Shown one piece after another: positions 7,795-13,935 of a stretch of 16,018 nt of DNA. Made by a program: the position numbers and the translations under genes. The stretch spans positions 1 through 16,018 of the forward strand of contig CATZGB010000050.1 of assembly GCA_958418815.1 (NCBI GenBank), written 5' to 3'. Numbering within the stretch: position 1 is the stretch's first letter; each line of letters begins with the position of its first letter. Source of the DNA: an uncultured Bacteroidales bacterium (GTDB taxonomy: Bacteria > Bacteroidota > Bacteroidia > Bacteroidales > Muribaculaceae). The notes beneath the pieces are model-generated. The model worked only from the letters and a program-made list of their open reading frames with translations. It had not been told where the DNA came from and ran no database searches.

Positions 7795-7868
7795 ACCAAA
7801 GGGGACATACCATCAAGGTATAATCCACCTAAGGGTATGCAATCATGCCCGAGACATCTACCGTTACT

Positions 7869-7940
7869 TCATTCTTGACGATGGTTGAGAAATTGCCACA
7901 CTCCTGATAGCCAAGAATCAAGCGCAGTAAACGCTTTCAT
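7869..7940 (-). CDS. Possible 23-residue leader peptide in the operon's 5' leader
   Basis: After the predicted transcription start near 7993, the first clear small ORF runs from ATG at 7940 (MKAFTALDSWLSGVWQFLNH..., three residues more) to TGA at 7869-7871. A purine-rich GAGGGAGG lies about 13-20 nt before its ATG. It could be a regulatory upstream ORF. Such ORFs also arise by chance, and the run of residues shows no obvious amino-acid-sensing bias apart from two Trp. Confidence 0.3.
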   Translation of the reverse strand: MKAFTALDSWLSGVWQFLNHRQE

Positions 7941-7963
7941 TATGTAATGGCCTCCCTCGTTCC

Positions 7964-7979
7964 GGCTCCTTGCGGAGTC
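7964..7979 (-). other. GCAA-tetraloop hairpin near the 5' end of the operon mRNA
   Basis: On the minus strand GACTCC-GCAA-GGAGCC forms a four-pair CUCC/GGAG stem closed by a GNRA tetraloop, extended by an outer G-C pair past one A-C mismatch. It would begin about 15 nt from the predicted transcript start. It may stabilise the mRNA or help gate translation of the following small ORF. Confidence 0.35.
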
Positions 7980-7998
7980 TCACGGCGTAAGGTCAATG

Positions 7999-8029
7999 CA
8001 AATTTAGTGTAATTTTCTGGGATGACAAT
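7999..8029 (-). promoter_or_regulatory. Bacteroidota-type promoter of the E1-E2-JAB-Clp operon
   Basis: Read on the minus strand, TTG (complement of 8026-8028) is followed after 19 bp by TAAATTTG (complement of 7999-8006). This fits the known -33/-7 consensus of the Bacteroidota housekeeping sigma factor (TTTG, about 19-21 bp, TAnnTTTG). Transcription would start near 7993, leaving a leader of about 280 nt before the JAB gene. The same layout recurs before the RhuM gene (14869-14898) and before the DUF3853 gene (13666-13697). Confidence 0.72.
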
Positions 8030-8057
8030 CGAATATGCTGAAAAACATAATCGTAGT

Positions 8058-8270
8058 TCATGGTACAATATAACCAAAATATTCCAAAGCAGTCATCACT
8101 ACATCCTTACACATTTGTCCCCAGTCTCCGAAATCTACTGTGAGGTTTAATAACAGCATCGAAAATACATATCTGTTTTGAGCATCCCATGTCAAAACTC
8201 TTGAAATCCACTCCATAGAGTGTTGCAACCTCCGATGGATGGTCAGTCGACTAAAATGAAATCTTTTCAT
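8058..8270 (-). CDS. Doubtful 70-residue ORF in the junction region
   Basis: An open frame of 70 residues begins MKRFHFSRLTIHRRLQHS and ends EYFGYIVP. I recognise no family, and I find no TAnnTTTG promoter close upstream. It lies between the mob-module terminator and the operon promoter, which makes it either a small real gene or a remnant of a gene broken at the edge of the mobile element. Its composition is not clearly random (LLLNLTVDFGDWGQMCKD could be a folded segment), but nothing else supports it. Confidence 0.25.
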   Translation of the reverse strand: MKRFHFSRLTIHRRLQHSMEWISRVLTWDAQNRYVFSMLLLNLTVDFGDWGQMCKDVVMTALEYFGYIVP

Positions 8271-8439
8271 GTGGAAGAATAGTCGATTCGGAATTGGTAG
8301 GTTGATTTTGACCTATTACCCCCGAAAAGACATTCTTTCACGCGGTGCTTCGCGGTGCGAATATAGTGACTGTAACCGATACTACTATTTTATCTTTTGC
8401 TACACGTTACGACATTTATAGAATAGTCGTAAAATAATT
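8271..8439. other. Non-coding junction with small repeats
   Basis: No gene is seen here. The stretch holds an imperfect inverted repeat, GGTAGGT (8297-8303) facing ACCTATTACC (8311-8320), and a tandem repeat of CGCGGTGC (8341-8348 and 8351-8358). Either could belong to an attachment site or a regulatory site, because this is where the mobile backbone gives way to the E1-E2-JAB operon. I see no second copy of these elements in the window. Confidence 0.3.
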
Positions 8440-8470
8440 GCCACCGAAAGCTCATGTAGCTGCCGGTGGC
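8425..8470 (-). terminator. Terminator of the mobilization genes
   Basis: GCCACCG (8440-8446) pairs with CGGTGGC (8464-8470), and an inner AGCT/AGCT pair (8449-8452, 8458-8461) extends the stem. On the minus strand the hairpin is followed by AATTATTTTAC (8429-8439), an imperfect T-rich tract. It lies 12 bp after the stop of the last mobilization-module gene, so it probably ends that transcript and separates it from the downstream operon. Confidence 0.7.
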
Positions 8471-8481
8471 TTTGATATAGA

Positions 8482-9222
8482 TTAGGGATTGGTGGGATAG
8501 TAGTTCACGAAAGTGGTGTCGGCTTGGGTTCTCTGCTCGTGATGGCGGATTAGCGATTTTATGCTGTCAACTCCGTGTGGGTTGCCGTGGAGCATTAGGC
8601 GTTCACGGTGTATCACCACATTCATGTCGCGATTAAGTCCACGTTCATAGCGGTAGAGCCATTCCACATCTTTTAGCTTTGAGTTTTTGTTGAGTATGTA
8701 GAAGAATCCATAACCGAAACCTCCGGCGGCGAGGACTGCGATTGCGAAGATGATGTATGCCCACTTGGGGATTGCCGCCCAGACTGCACCATTGACAAGA
8801 TTATAGATGCGGTGCATCGCGGTGTCTGCGGTTGCATCTAATTTCTCATAACGCTTATTTACTGCTTTGTCGGCTGCTTTCTGTGCAATTTTTTCTATCA
8901 GTTCATCCGATATTTCCTGGGTAGGATTAGGCGATTTTTGAGATGGATTTTCTGTATAAAGTTTTGTCACAACCTCTGCCACATAGTCTGTCATAAGATG
9001 GAGAGCCTTGTTTACCACTCCGACGATATTCTCCTTTGTTGCGATATTGTCAGGAACGATTACGGTTACTTTGGGCGCCGGAATGTTGACCGATGCTTGC
9101 GGTGGCGTTGCCTTCGCCTTGGTTTCGAGGGTCTCGATGCGGGTGGTGTGGTTGGTAACTGTCTTTTGCAGGTCGTCAATCTGCTCACCTTGTTTTTTGA
9201 CGTCATCATATAGCTTTGACAT
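8482..9222 (-). CDS. Coiled-coil membrane protein of the mobilization module
   Basis: This 246-residue protein begins with a heptad-like coiled coil (MSKLYDDVKKQGEQIDDLQK, about 1-37). A Pro/Val-rich linker (40-57), a helical charged region (about 60-140), one clear membrane helix WAYIIFAIAVLAAGGFGYGF (about 154-173) and a polar tail follow. No enzyme motif is seen. It starts 2 bp after the relaxase stop and ends just before a terminator, so it is the last gene of the mob operon. Small membrane proteins with coiled coils in this position plausibly help couple the relaxosome to a conjugation channel or organise relaxase at the membrane. That role is inferred from position only. Confidence 0.72.
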   Translation of the reverse strand: MSKLYDDVKKQGEQIDDLQKTVTNHTTRIETLETKAKATPPQASVNIPAPKVTVIVPDNIATKENIVGVVNKALHLMTDYVAEVVTKLYTENPSQKSPNPTQEISDELIEKIAQKAADKAVNKRYEKLDATADTAMHRIYNLVNGAVWAAIPKWAYIIFAIAVLAAGGFGYGFFYILNKNSKLKDVEWLYRYERGLNRDMNVVIHRERLMLHGNPHGVDSIKSLIRHHEQRTQADTTFVNYYPTNP

Positions 9223-9224
9223 AT

Positions 9225-10178
9225 TCAGTGGCTGTGTTTGATGGTTGGTTTCTTCTTTTTCTTTCTCATGTTTCGGGCAAATTCTTCCTCCTGTGGGTCA
9301 TAACCGGGTCCGAGTGTGAACAGGTTGCCGACCGCTCTGACGGTTGCGTCCAGAACGTCCTCCATAAGAGATGGCTTTTGCGACGGTACATATTCGACCG
9401 TTACTTTCGGTTTCTGCTGGATAGAGTCTGATTGCTCAAATCCCTGTCTGCGGTTGAACTCAAAGAGGTTGTTCAGGCGGCGATATGTGAAAGCACGGTC
9501 GATTTTAGACCCGTTGACCGTTATGTCACCGTCTGTAAATTTCACGCCGATGGGTTTGCCGGTGTTGTGGTCGTCATGAAATTTTACCTCAATTCCTGCA
9601 CAAGCGAGGCGGCGGGAGAACTCATCCCACGATTTACAGCCATAAATCGCCTGACTTACCCGCTCCTTAAATACGGGAATTTTATCTTCGTATTTCTGTC
9701 TCAGCAGCGAGTATGTGAGTCCGTATTTGTCCTTGATGGCCTTTACAACACGGTCGCTGCGCCTGAAATTGTCGCGCTCGTAGACTGCCTTGCCTGACAT
9801 ATCCACACGGTTATAGACGATATGGAAATGCGGATGTTCGGTTTCCAGATGGCGCACGACAAGATACTGGGTGTTCTTGATTCCCATACCATCCATATAC
9901 TCTTTTGCGAGCTGAGCCATGAATTCATCGGTCAGGCGAGGCGCATCGGCGTTGTCAAAACTGATGGAAATATGTCCTGCCGGATTCTCTTTGCCGGGCA
10001 TAAATCCATGTATCGCTTCAAACGACTGAACCATTTTCGCATAGTCGGTAGTGAAAATATTTTCGCTTCCGATGATGCGCCATGTGTCCGGCGTATATTC
10101 TTCGGGGTTGTGGAATTGGCGCGTCACATACCCCACGACATCGTGAAACGTGCCGCTTTTAAGTATTCTTGCAAACAT
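9225..10178 (-). CDS. mobA: Relaxase / mobilization nuclease (MobA-like)
   Basis: This 317-residue relaxase nicks oriT and pilots single-stranded DNA in conjugative mobilization. The catalytic HUH motif is seen in RHLETEHPHFHIVYNRVD (109-126), with His115, His117, His119 and the following Asn123, as in MOB-P-type relaxases. The N-terminus (MFARILKSGTFHDVVGYVTRQ) is the usual Bacteroides relaxase opening, where Tyr17 is a candidate nucleophile. The region after residue 150 is helical and basic, ending in KKKKKPTIKHSH. Its start lies 20 bases inside the 3' end of mobC (stop at 10159), so the two are co-translated. The short length and lack of helicase or type IV coupling genes suggest transfer in trans by a co-resident conjugative element. 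Confidence 0.92.
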   Translation of the reverse strand: MFARILKSGTFHDVVGYVTRQFHNPEEYTPDTWRIIGSENIFTTDYAKMVQSFEAIHGFMPGKENPAGHISISFDNADAPRLTDEFMAQLAKEYMDGMGIKNTQYLVVRHLETEHPHFHIVYNRVDMSGKAVYERDNFRRSDRVVKAIKDKYGLTYSLLRQKYEDKIPVFKERVSQAIYGCKSWDEFSRRLACAGIEVKFHDDHNTGKPIGVKFTDGDITVNGSKIDRAFTYRRLNNLFEFNRRQGFEQSDSIQQKPKVTVEYVPSQKPSLMEDVLDATVRAVGNLFTLGPGYDPQEEEFARNMRKKKKKPTIKHSH

Positions 10179-10554
10179 ATTCGGTATCTTTATTGGGTCT
10201 TAATTTTTTGAGAATCTCAAACATTCGGTCAACTACAGCCATCAATTTATTGGCCGCGCTGCGGAGTTTGAGTTGATGAAAACAGGTCATTGCCTGATTG
10301 AAATCGGAGCTGAGATTGAATATTCCTCTGGCAATCTCCTGTTCAGTCTCGCTCAGACGGCTGACGATTGTCAGCCGGAACGCGCCGTGTCTGACATACT
10401 CCGCCATCTTTACTCCGGCGGCTTTTGACCGTTCCAGAAGGTCGGAGTATTCGGCATCGTTCAGTTTGATTGTCACCACATGGGTGCGCTTCTCATCGGT
10501 CGGTTTAGAGGGACGACCGCCCTTTCTGACAGTTGGTTTACTCATAGTAGACAT
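10159..10554 (-). CDS. mobC: MobC-like relaxosome accessory protein
   Basis: This 131-residue protein begins with a basic, disordered head (KGGRPSKPTDEKRTH). A ribbon-helix-helix-like segment follows (VVTIKLNDAEYSDLLERSKA, 26-45, then GVKMAEYVRHGAF), then a helical C-terminal half typical of the bacterial MobC family. MobC proteins bind near oriT and help the relaxase open and nick DNA. It sits directly before the relaxase, overlapping it by 20 bases, and directly after a gap holding inverted repeats that is the best oriT candidate. No canonical Bacteroidota promoter is visible in that gap, so it may be transcribed from further upstream. Confidence 0.85.
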   Translation of the reverse strand: MSTMSKPTVRKGGRPSKPTDEKRTHVVTIKLNDAEYSDLLERSKAAGVKMAEYVRHGAFRLTIVSRLSETEQEIARGIFNLSSDFNQAMTCFHQLKLRSAANKLMAVVDRMFEILKKLRPNKDTEYVCKNT

Positions 10555-10729
10555 TGTTGTGTTTTATGTGGATTGGGGAGGCAAAGAGCGTTTTTTTAAC
10601 GCGCAGTTTAGGGAGTCGTTTTCGGAGAAAAGAAATCCCGAAACATATCCTTGCCTTCCCAATTCACTACGTTCATCGGGAAGCTGCCCCACGGTGTACC
10701 GGGTGCAGTGGTATCCCGACATTATCATC
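10555..10729. other. Candidate oriT region between the DUF3408 gene and mobC
   Basis: These 175 bp are the only sizeable non-coding gap inside the mob module and are rich in inverted repeats. GATTGGGGAGGCAAAG (10571-10586) faces CCTTGCCTTCCCAATT (10649-10664), matching at 13 of 16 positions. GCGTT-TTTTT-AACGC forms a hairpin at 10588-10602. TCGGGA (10676-10681) faces TCCCGA (10714-10719), enclosing GGTGTACC. A long imperfect inverted repeat just before mobC and relaxase genes is the usual form of an oriT. I cannot assign the nic site. Confidence 0.6.
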
Positions 10730-11227
10730 TCAGAGTTTGCGCCATATTTCGATGTCGTCGGCATAGAGATTGAGATGCTCCAAAAGGACAGCATTGATGT
10801 AGCTGCCGACGGTGGTGTCACGGTCGCCGAGGATACGGGCGATGCGTTCCAGCTTCTCCCATACGCTGTCCTCGATGTTGACAGGGTGACGCTTCATCAG
10901 CTTTGTCGGGGTGAGATAGATTGCCTTGAAATCGGCGTAATCCGACTTGCGCTGCTGCTTGCCTACGCGCTGTTGCTTCGGTGGCTCGGTAGTGTGGGTT
11001 ACGGCTGTTGTCTCTGTTGTCGTCTGTTCGTTGCCAAACAGATTGTCTGTGTTGGCAGGAGAAGTGCTGTTGACAGCGTTGTCGCTGTTAACAGGATTGA
11101 CAGGGTTGGTTGAGTTGATTGAATTATCCGGTTGCATAATAATTTGTGGTTTGATGGTTGATACTATGGATTCGGGCGCATCGGACAACTCGGTTGACTT
11201 GGATGCGGTGGATTTATTTGTTTTCAT
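10730..11227 (-). CDS. DUF3408-like protein of Bacteroides mobile elements
   Basis: I prefer the ATG at 11227 (MKTNKSTASK, 165 residues), which overlaps the primase-like gene by 14 bases; a longer start at 11272 would add 15 residues and a larger overlap. The N-terminal 75 or so residues are low-complexity, Asn/Ser/Thr/Pro rich (for example NSTNPVNPVNSDNAVNST), and probably disordered. The C-terminal part, from about KQQRKSDYADFKAIYL through VNIEDSVWEKLERIARILGD to the end, is a folded ribbon-helix-helix-like domain that resembles DUF3408. DUF3408 proteins are found in Bacteroides conjugative and mobilizable elements, and a DNA-binding or transfer role is presumed. The gene precedes the candidate oriT. 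Confidence 0.75.
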   Translation of the reverse strand: MKTNKSTASKSTELSDAPESIVSTIKPQIIMQPDNSINSTNPVNPVNSDNAVNSTSPANTDNLFGNEQTTTETTAVTHTTEPPKQQRVGKQQRKSDYADFKAIYLTPTKLMKRHPVNIEDSVWEKLERIARILGDRDTTVGSYINAVLLEHLNLYADDIEIWRKL

Positions 11228-12101
11228 TGGAAAGTGTGTTTTTGGTGAAACTTTGATTTGTGAGATACTCATTCAAGTCATTGAACTCGGAGTATAGTGT
11301 GGAGCGGTCAATCACAGTTGTTCCATATATGGCTGTCAACTCGGTGAGTGCTGTTCGTCCGGCAGTGTCGTTGTCAAGATAGCAGTTGATTGTTATGTAA
11401 TCTTTGAGATAAGGCATAACCTTGTTGACATTGACAACCGAGTTGAGTATGATTGCATCTGTTCCGCTGATGATTCCGAGTGTGAGCGCAGAGAGATAAT
11501 CAATGAATCCCTCGAACACGGCACACTCTGTTGACGGGCCATCTCTCGCCCACGGCAGATATGAGATGTCCTTGCGTCCCCGGCAACCTTTGAAATAGCG
11601 GTTGCGCAGTTCGCAGCCTCCGCTGACATTCTCGAATGCCACAGCAAAATAAAATCTAACGTTGACGCAGTAATGCGCCTCCTTGCATTTCGCTTTTGCA
11701 ATGTATGCCGGGATACCACGCTCTTGGAGGTATGCGACAAGTGCGCGGTGTTCCAGTGGCACGACCACAAACTGCTCCATGCTCGGTGCGGAGTGTCGCT
11801 GGGGATAAGAGGAAGCGACTGTCTGCACCGATGGCACCGGACAACTGTCAGCGATGCAACGCATGAGATAGCGGAGGTCTGTTGACTGATACATCTCGGC
11901 TGCAAGGTCGATGATGTTGCCTCCTTTTCCAAGTCCGAAGTCATACCAGCAGTTAAGCGTGGTTTCCACCTTAAACGACGGCGTATGTTCCTGTCGCAAC
12001 GGTGATTTATACCATATCCTCGTTCCTTTTCTCGCCGTCGGTTCATGTCCGAGTTGAGACAAGAAGGTGGCTAAAGGGATTGATTTAATCTCTTTAATCA
12101 T
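11214..12101 (-). CDS. Toprim primase-like protein of a mobile element
   Basis: This 295-residue protein resembles the N-terminal half of DnaG-type primases. Residues 30-66 read as a CHC2-like module (SPLRQEHTPSFKV, then CWYDFGLGKGGNIIDL), but the zinc ligands are mostly gone: Ser33 stands where the first Cys belongs. A Toprim domain follows, with VFEGFIDYLSA (Glu197) and YLDNDTAG (Asp243, Asp245), the metal-binding acidic residues. Such proteins prime replication or the complementary strand after transfer. The protein lies between the RepA-like ATPase and DUF3408 genes, in the usual order for Bacteroides mobilizable elements. Its 3' end overlaps the DUF3408 gene. Confidence 0.85.
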   Translation of the reverse strand: MIKEIKSIPLATFLSQLGHEPTARKGTRIWYKSPLRQEHTPSFKVETTLNCWYDFGLGKGGNIIDLAAEMYQSTDLRYLMRCIADSCPVPSVQTVASSYPQRHSAPSMEQFVVVPLEHRALVAYLQERGIPAYIAKAKCKEAHYCVNVRFYFAVAFENVSGGCELRNRYFKGCRGRKDISYLPWARDGPSTECAVFEGFIDYLSALTLGIISGTDAIILNSVVNVNKVMPYLKDYITINCYLDNDTAGRTALTELTAIYGTTVIDRSTLYSEFNDLNEYLTNQSFTKNTLSNENK

Positions 12102-12223
12102 GGGTTCTAAAATGTTTGGGTGAGCTGGTTCTTGGTTCAGTTCCTATTATATATGCCCTTTGCTAAACCAAACCGCGAAGCGCTTTCGTAGCGCAACGGA
12201 GAAAGAAACCAGAATTGTGTTTC
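12102..12223. other. Intergenic gap between the ATPase and primase-like genes
   Basis: In these 122 bp GCGCT-TTCGT-AGCGC forms a 5-bp hairpin near 12180-12195. There is no T-run behind it on the minus strand, so it is not a clear terminator. TATATAATAGG lies on the minus strand about 45 bases before the primase-like start and is AT-rich, but no TAnnTTTG box is visible. Confidence 0.3.
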
Positions 12224-13267
12224 TCAATAGTAGAAATCCGGATTGTAGATATACTCGCGGTTCTCGTAGCGAATCATGCCTTTGTTGTCAAGAAAGGTCT
12301 TTAAGCCCTTGACCTTATTGTTGGAATACGAGTGTCCACAGGTGGCATATCCGGCTTTCAATGCCGCCTCGAAATTGCGGCAACCTTTTATCGGTCCGTT
12401 GGCAAAAACTACCGCTAATGCCTCGCGGTGCTGTTCTTCCGTCAGCTCCTTGTAGGGATAAGGGTCTTTTGCTTTCTTGCCCGGTTCGGTGAACACATAT
12501 CCGCTGGCAATCTCCGGCAATCCGTAATCATTCACCCGAAAGGCAAACGGGTCAAACTCGGCGGCGCGTATCATGGCGGCACATACCTCCGAAACAGTGT
12601 CATCGGTTTTGCTTCGGCTTATCTGGAGTACGGTTTCCGCCTTGTTGTTGAGTTCTGTGCCTACATGACCACGGGCGTTGTCGTCGCTCTTGTTGAGATG
12701 CAGAACCGTGTGGATATGTATCTGGAATTTGTCAGTCCATTCCATCAGCTTGCCGATAAGGTCGGTGGATTCCTTGGCGCAGTTGATGTCATACATCAGG
12801 TCGCGCACACCGTCGATAATCACCAGCCCGACGCCGGGAGTATTGATTATTGCCTGTTCTATGACTTCAAGGCGCAACGAGGGTGTAAGCTGACGTAGAG
12901 CGGCAAACTTTAGATTCTCCGGATGAGTATCGGTCGGTAGTTTTGCCAGTCGCAGAGCGCGCTCCATGACCTTCTGACAGTGATACGGACTTTGCTCGGT
13001 ATCGAAGTATAGGATTGTGCGCTTATCATCTGGGAATTCTGCGGTATAGCCAAGCACCTTACCGTTCACAAGCGAGGCTCCGACAATGGCAGCGACATTA
13101 AAGGTCTTTTTGCTCTTTGCCTTTCCAGTCGATGCCGAGAAGTTGCCGAGCGTACCGATAACGCTGCCGTTGGCATACAGCACCTCCGGCGCAGTCTGAA
13201 TCTCATCAGTGATTCTCAGCTGCTTTTTCTCCCATAGTTTGAGGATGTCAGTCTTCACTTCTTGCAT
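12224..13267 (-). CDS. RepA-like AAA (RecA/KaiC-fold) ATPase
   Basis: This 347-residue protein has a RecA-fold ATPase core. A variant Walker A stretch, GNFSASTGKAKSKKT (41-55), precedes ILYFDTEQSP (85-94). A Walker B strand, VGLVIIDG (146-153, Asp152), a sensor-like region HTVLHLNKSDDNARGHVGTE and the C-terminal part follow. It is close to the AAA_25/RepA hexameric helicase type used by plasmids and mobilizable elements to start replication. The C-terminal 100 or so residues (GPIKGCRNFEAALKAGYA) look like a small winged-helix-type DNA-binding part. The start overlaps the DUF3853 gene by 13 bases. Together with the primase-like gene it suggests that the element replicates autonomously at some stage. 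Confidence 0.85.
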   Translation of the reverse strand: MQEVKTDILKLWEKKQLRITDEIQTAPEVLYANGSVIGTLGNFSASTGKAKSKKTFNVAAIVGASLVNGKVLGYTAEFPDDKRTILYFDTEQSPYHCQKVMERALRLAKLPTDTHPENLKFAALRQLTPSLRLEVIEQAIINTPGVGLVIIDGVRDLMYDINCAKESTDLIGKLMEWTDKFQIHIHTVLHLNKSDDNARGHVGTELNNKAETVLQISRSKTDDTVSEVCAAMIRAAEFDPFAFRVNDYGLPEIASGYVFTEPGKKAKDPYPYKELTEEQHREALAVVFANGPIKGCRNFEAALKAGYATCGHSYSNNKVKGLKTFLDNKGMIRYENREYIYNPDFYY

Positions 13268-13530
13268 CGGCGACCTCCCTTCCGTTTGTTGTCAGCCTCA
13301 CGAGCGAGTTCAAGAGCTTTCTGACGGTCGATAACAATAGTACGACCATACTGTGTGATTGCATCTTTTATCACACCACTCCGCTTGATTCGTTGCGCCG
13401 TAGGCTTACTGCATCCAAAGATTTCGCAAATCCCCGGGATACCATAAGCATACCGACTATCATCTTCGGTATTGCTAACGGGGATTGCTTCAGACTCATT
13501 TTCTTGTCGGTTACGGTAGGCTTCAGCCAT
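13255..13530 (-). CDS. DUF3853-like helix-turn-helix DNA-binding protein
   Basis: This 91-residue protein has a central MerR/excisionase-type helix-turn-helix: YAYGIPGICEIFGCSKPTAQ followed by RIKRSGVIKDAITQYGRTIVI. It has a basic tail, KRKGGRRCKK. This is the layout of DUF3853 and related excisionase-like proteins that open the replication/excision operon of Bacteroides mobilizable elements. It probably binds the repeats just upstream, as regulator or excision factor; that is inference. It overlaps the ATPase gene by 13 bases. A Bacteroidota promoter lies about 135 bp upstream. Confidence 0.8.
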   Translation of the reverse strand: MAEAYRNRQENESEAIPVSNTEDDSRYAYGIPGICEIFGCSKPTAQRIKRSGVIKDAITQYGRTIVIDRQKALELAREADNKRKGGRRCKK

Positions 13531-13665
13531 AAGGGTTAAAAACTGCGCCCCCGGTCATAAGACCAATGGGCAAACTTAAAATAGAAGATAAATCCATAGG
13601 CGAATCGGATTTTGTTAGACAATTCCTGTCGATTGACAAGAGCCGGGATTTGTTCCTCGACAATG

Positions 13666-13697
13666 CAAATTTACTACCGATTCTGAGTGGTTGTCAA
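13666..13697 (-). promoter_or_regulatory. Promoter of the DUF3853-RepA operon
   Basis: On the minus strand, TTG (complement of 13695-13697) is followed after 21 bp by TAAATTTG (complement of 13666-13673), fitting the Bacteroidota consensus. The -33 element abuts an AGTGGTAAA repeat (13697-13705), so a protein bound to the repeat could block or assist RNA polymerase. The leader to the DUF3853 start is about 130 nt. Confidence 0.65.
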
Positions 13698-13835
13698 GTG
13701 GTAAAATCTACTATTTTTCTTTGTCAGCGATATTTTTCACATAAAGCTATTGCACTGCATATCTGCATTATAACAACGACAATTCGAAGTATTTATGGGT
13801 GGTATTACAGATGTCTCAGTGGTAAATGAGTGGTA
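13685..13835. repeat. Two 11-bp-phased pairs of AGTGGT repeats (iteron- or operator-like)
   Basis: AGTGGTTGT begins at about 13686 and AGTGGTAAA at 13697, one 11-bp step apart. The same step recurs in AGTGGTAAA at 13818 and AGTGGTAGG at 13829, and GGTGGTATT lies at 13798. Equal helical phasing of two separated pairs suggests cooperative binding by one protein, possibly looping between sites. The DUF3853-like or RepA-like proteins of this operon are the natural candidates. Confidence 0.5.
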
Positions 13836-13849
13836 GGATAATACCACCC
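13797..13849. repeat. Perfect 11-bp inverted repeat
   Basis: GGGTGGTATTA (13797-13807) is the exact reverse complement of TAATACCACCC (13839-13849), with 31 bp between them that contain one AGTGGT pair. It could form a cruciform, or be a two-arm binding site for a replication or excision protein. No T-run follows, so it is not a terminator. Confidence 0.55.
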
Positions 13850-13885
13850 ACAACTAGAATTAGTCATTTCATTTTGATTTCGGCA

Positions 13886-13913
13886 CAAAAAAAGCCCTGC
13901 CGAAGCAGAGCTT
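13886..13913 (-). terminator. Rho-independent terminator of the RhuM gene
   Basis: On the minus strand GCTCTGC-TTCG-GCAGGGC forms a seven-pair stem (one G-T wobble) with a stable UUCG loop, followed at once by a run of eight T (complement of 13886-13893). It starts about 25 bp after the RhuM stop. It separates the RhuM unit from the mobilization backbone. Confidence 0.85.
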
Positions 13914-13935
13914 AAACAAATATAATTCTATCTGA

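Larger units (their letters stand above)
13531..13885. other. Regulatory/origin-like non-coding region with phased repeats
   Basis: About 355 bp without a convincing gene. It holds the DUF3853 promoter and repeated AGTGGT-type hexamers at 13685, 13697, 13818 and 13829 (plus GGTGGT at 13798), and an 11-bp perfect inverted repeat. A plus-strand open frame at 13566-13829 (87 residues) has no promoter or family support. The region is AT-rich near 13700-13800, which suits an origin or an excision site. Confidence 0.5.

Noticed and set aside
10298..11113. A 271-residue open frame on the plus strand
   Set aside because: It runs antisense to mobC and the DUF3408 gene, both of which have recognisable domains, and its translation shows no family and unusual Cys/Val-rich composition. 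It is a shadow of high-G+C coding on the other strand.
11393..12046. A 217-residue minus-strand frame inside the primase-like gene
   Set aside because: It overlaps the primase-like gene in another frame and is Arg/Ser-rich without domains; the primase-like frame has the Toprim motifs.
13566..13829. An 87-residue plus-strand open frame
   Set aside because: No promoter, no family, and it covers the promoter and repeat region of the oppositely transcribed DUF3853 operon.
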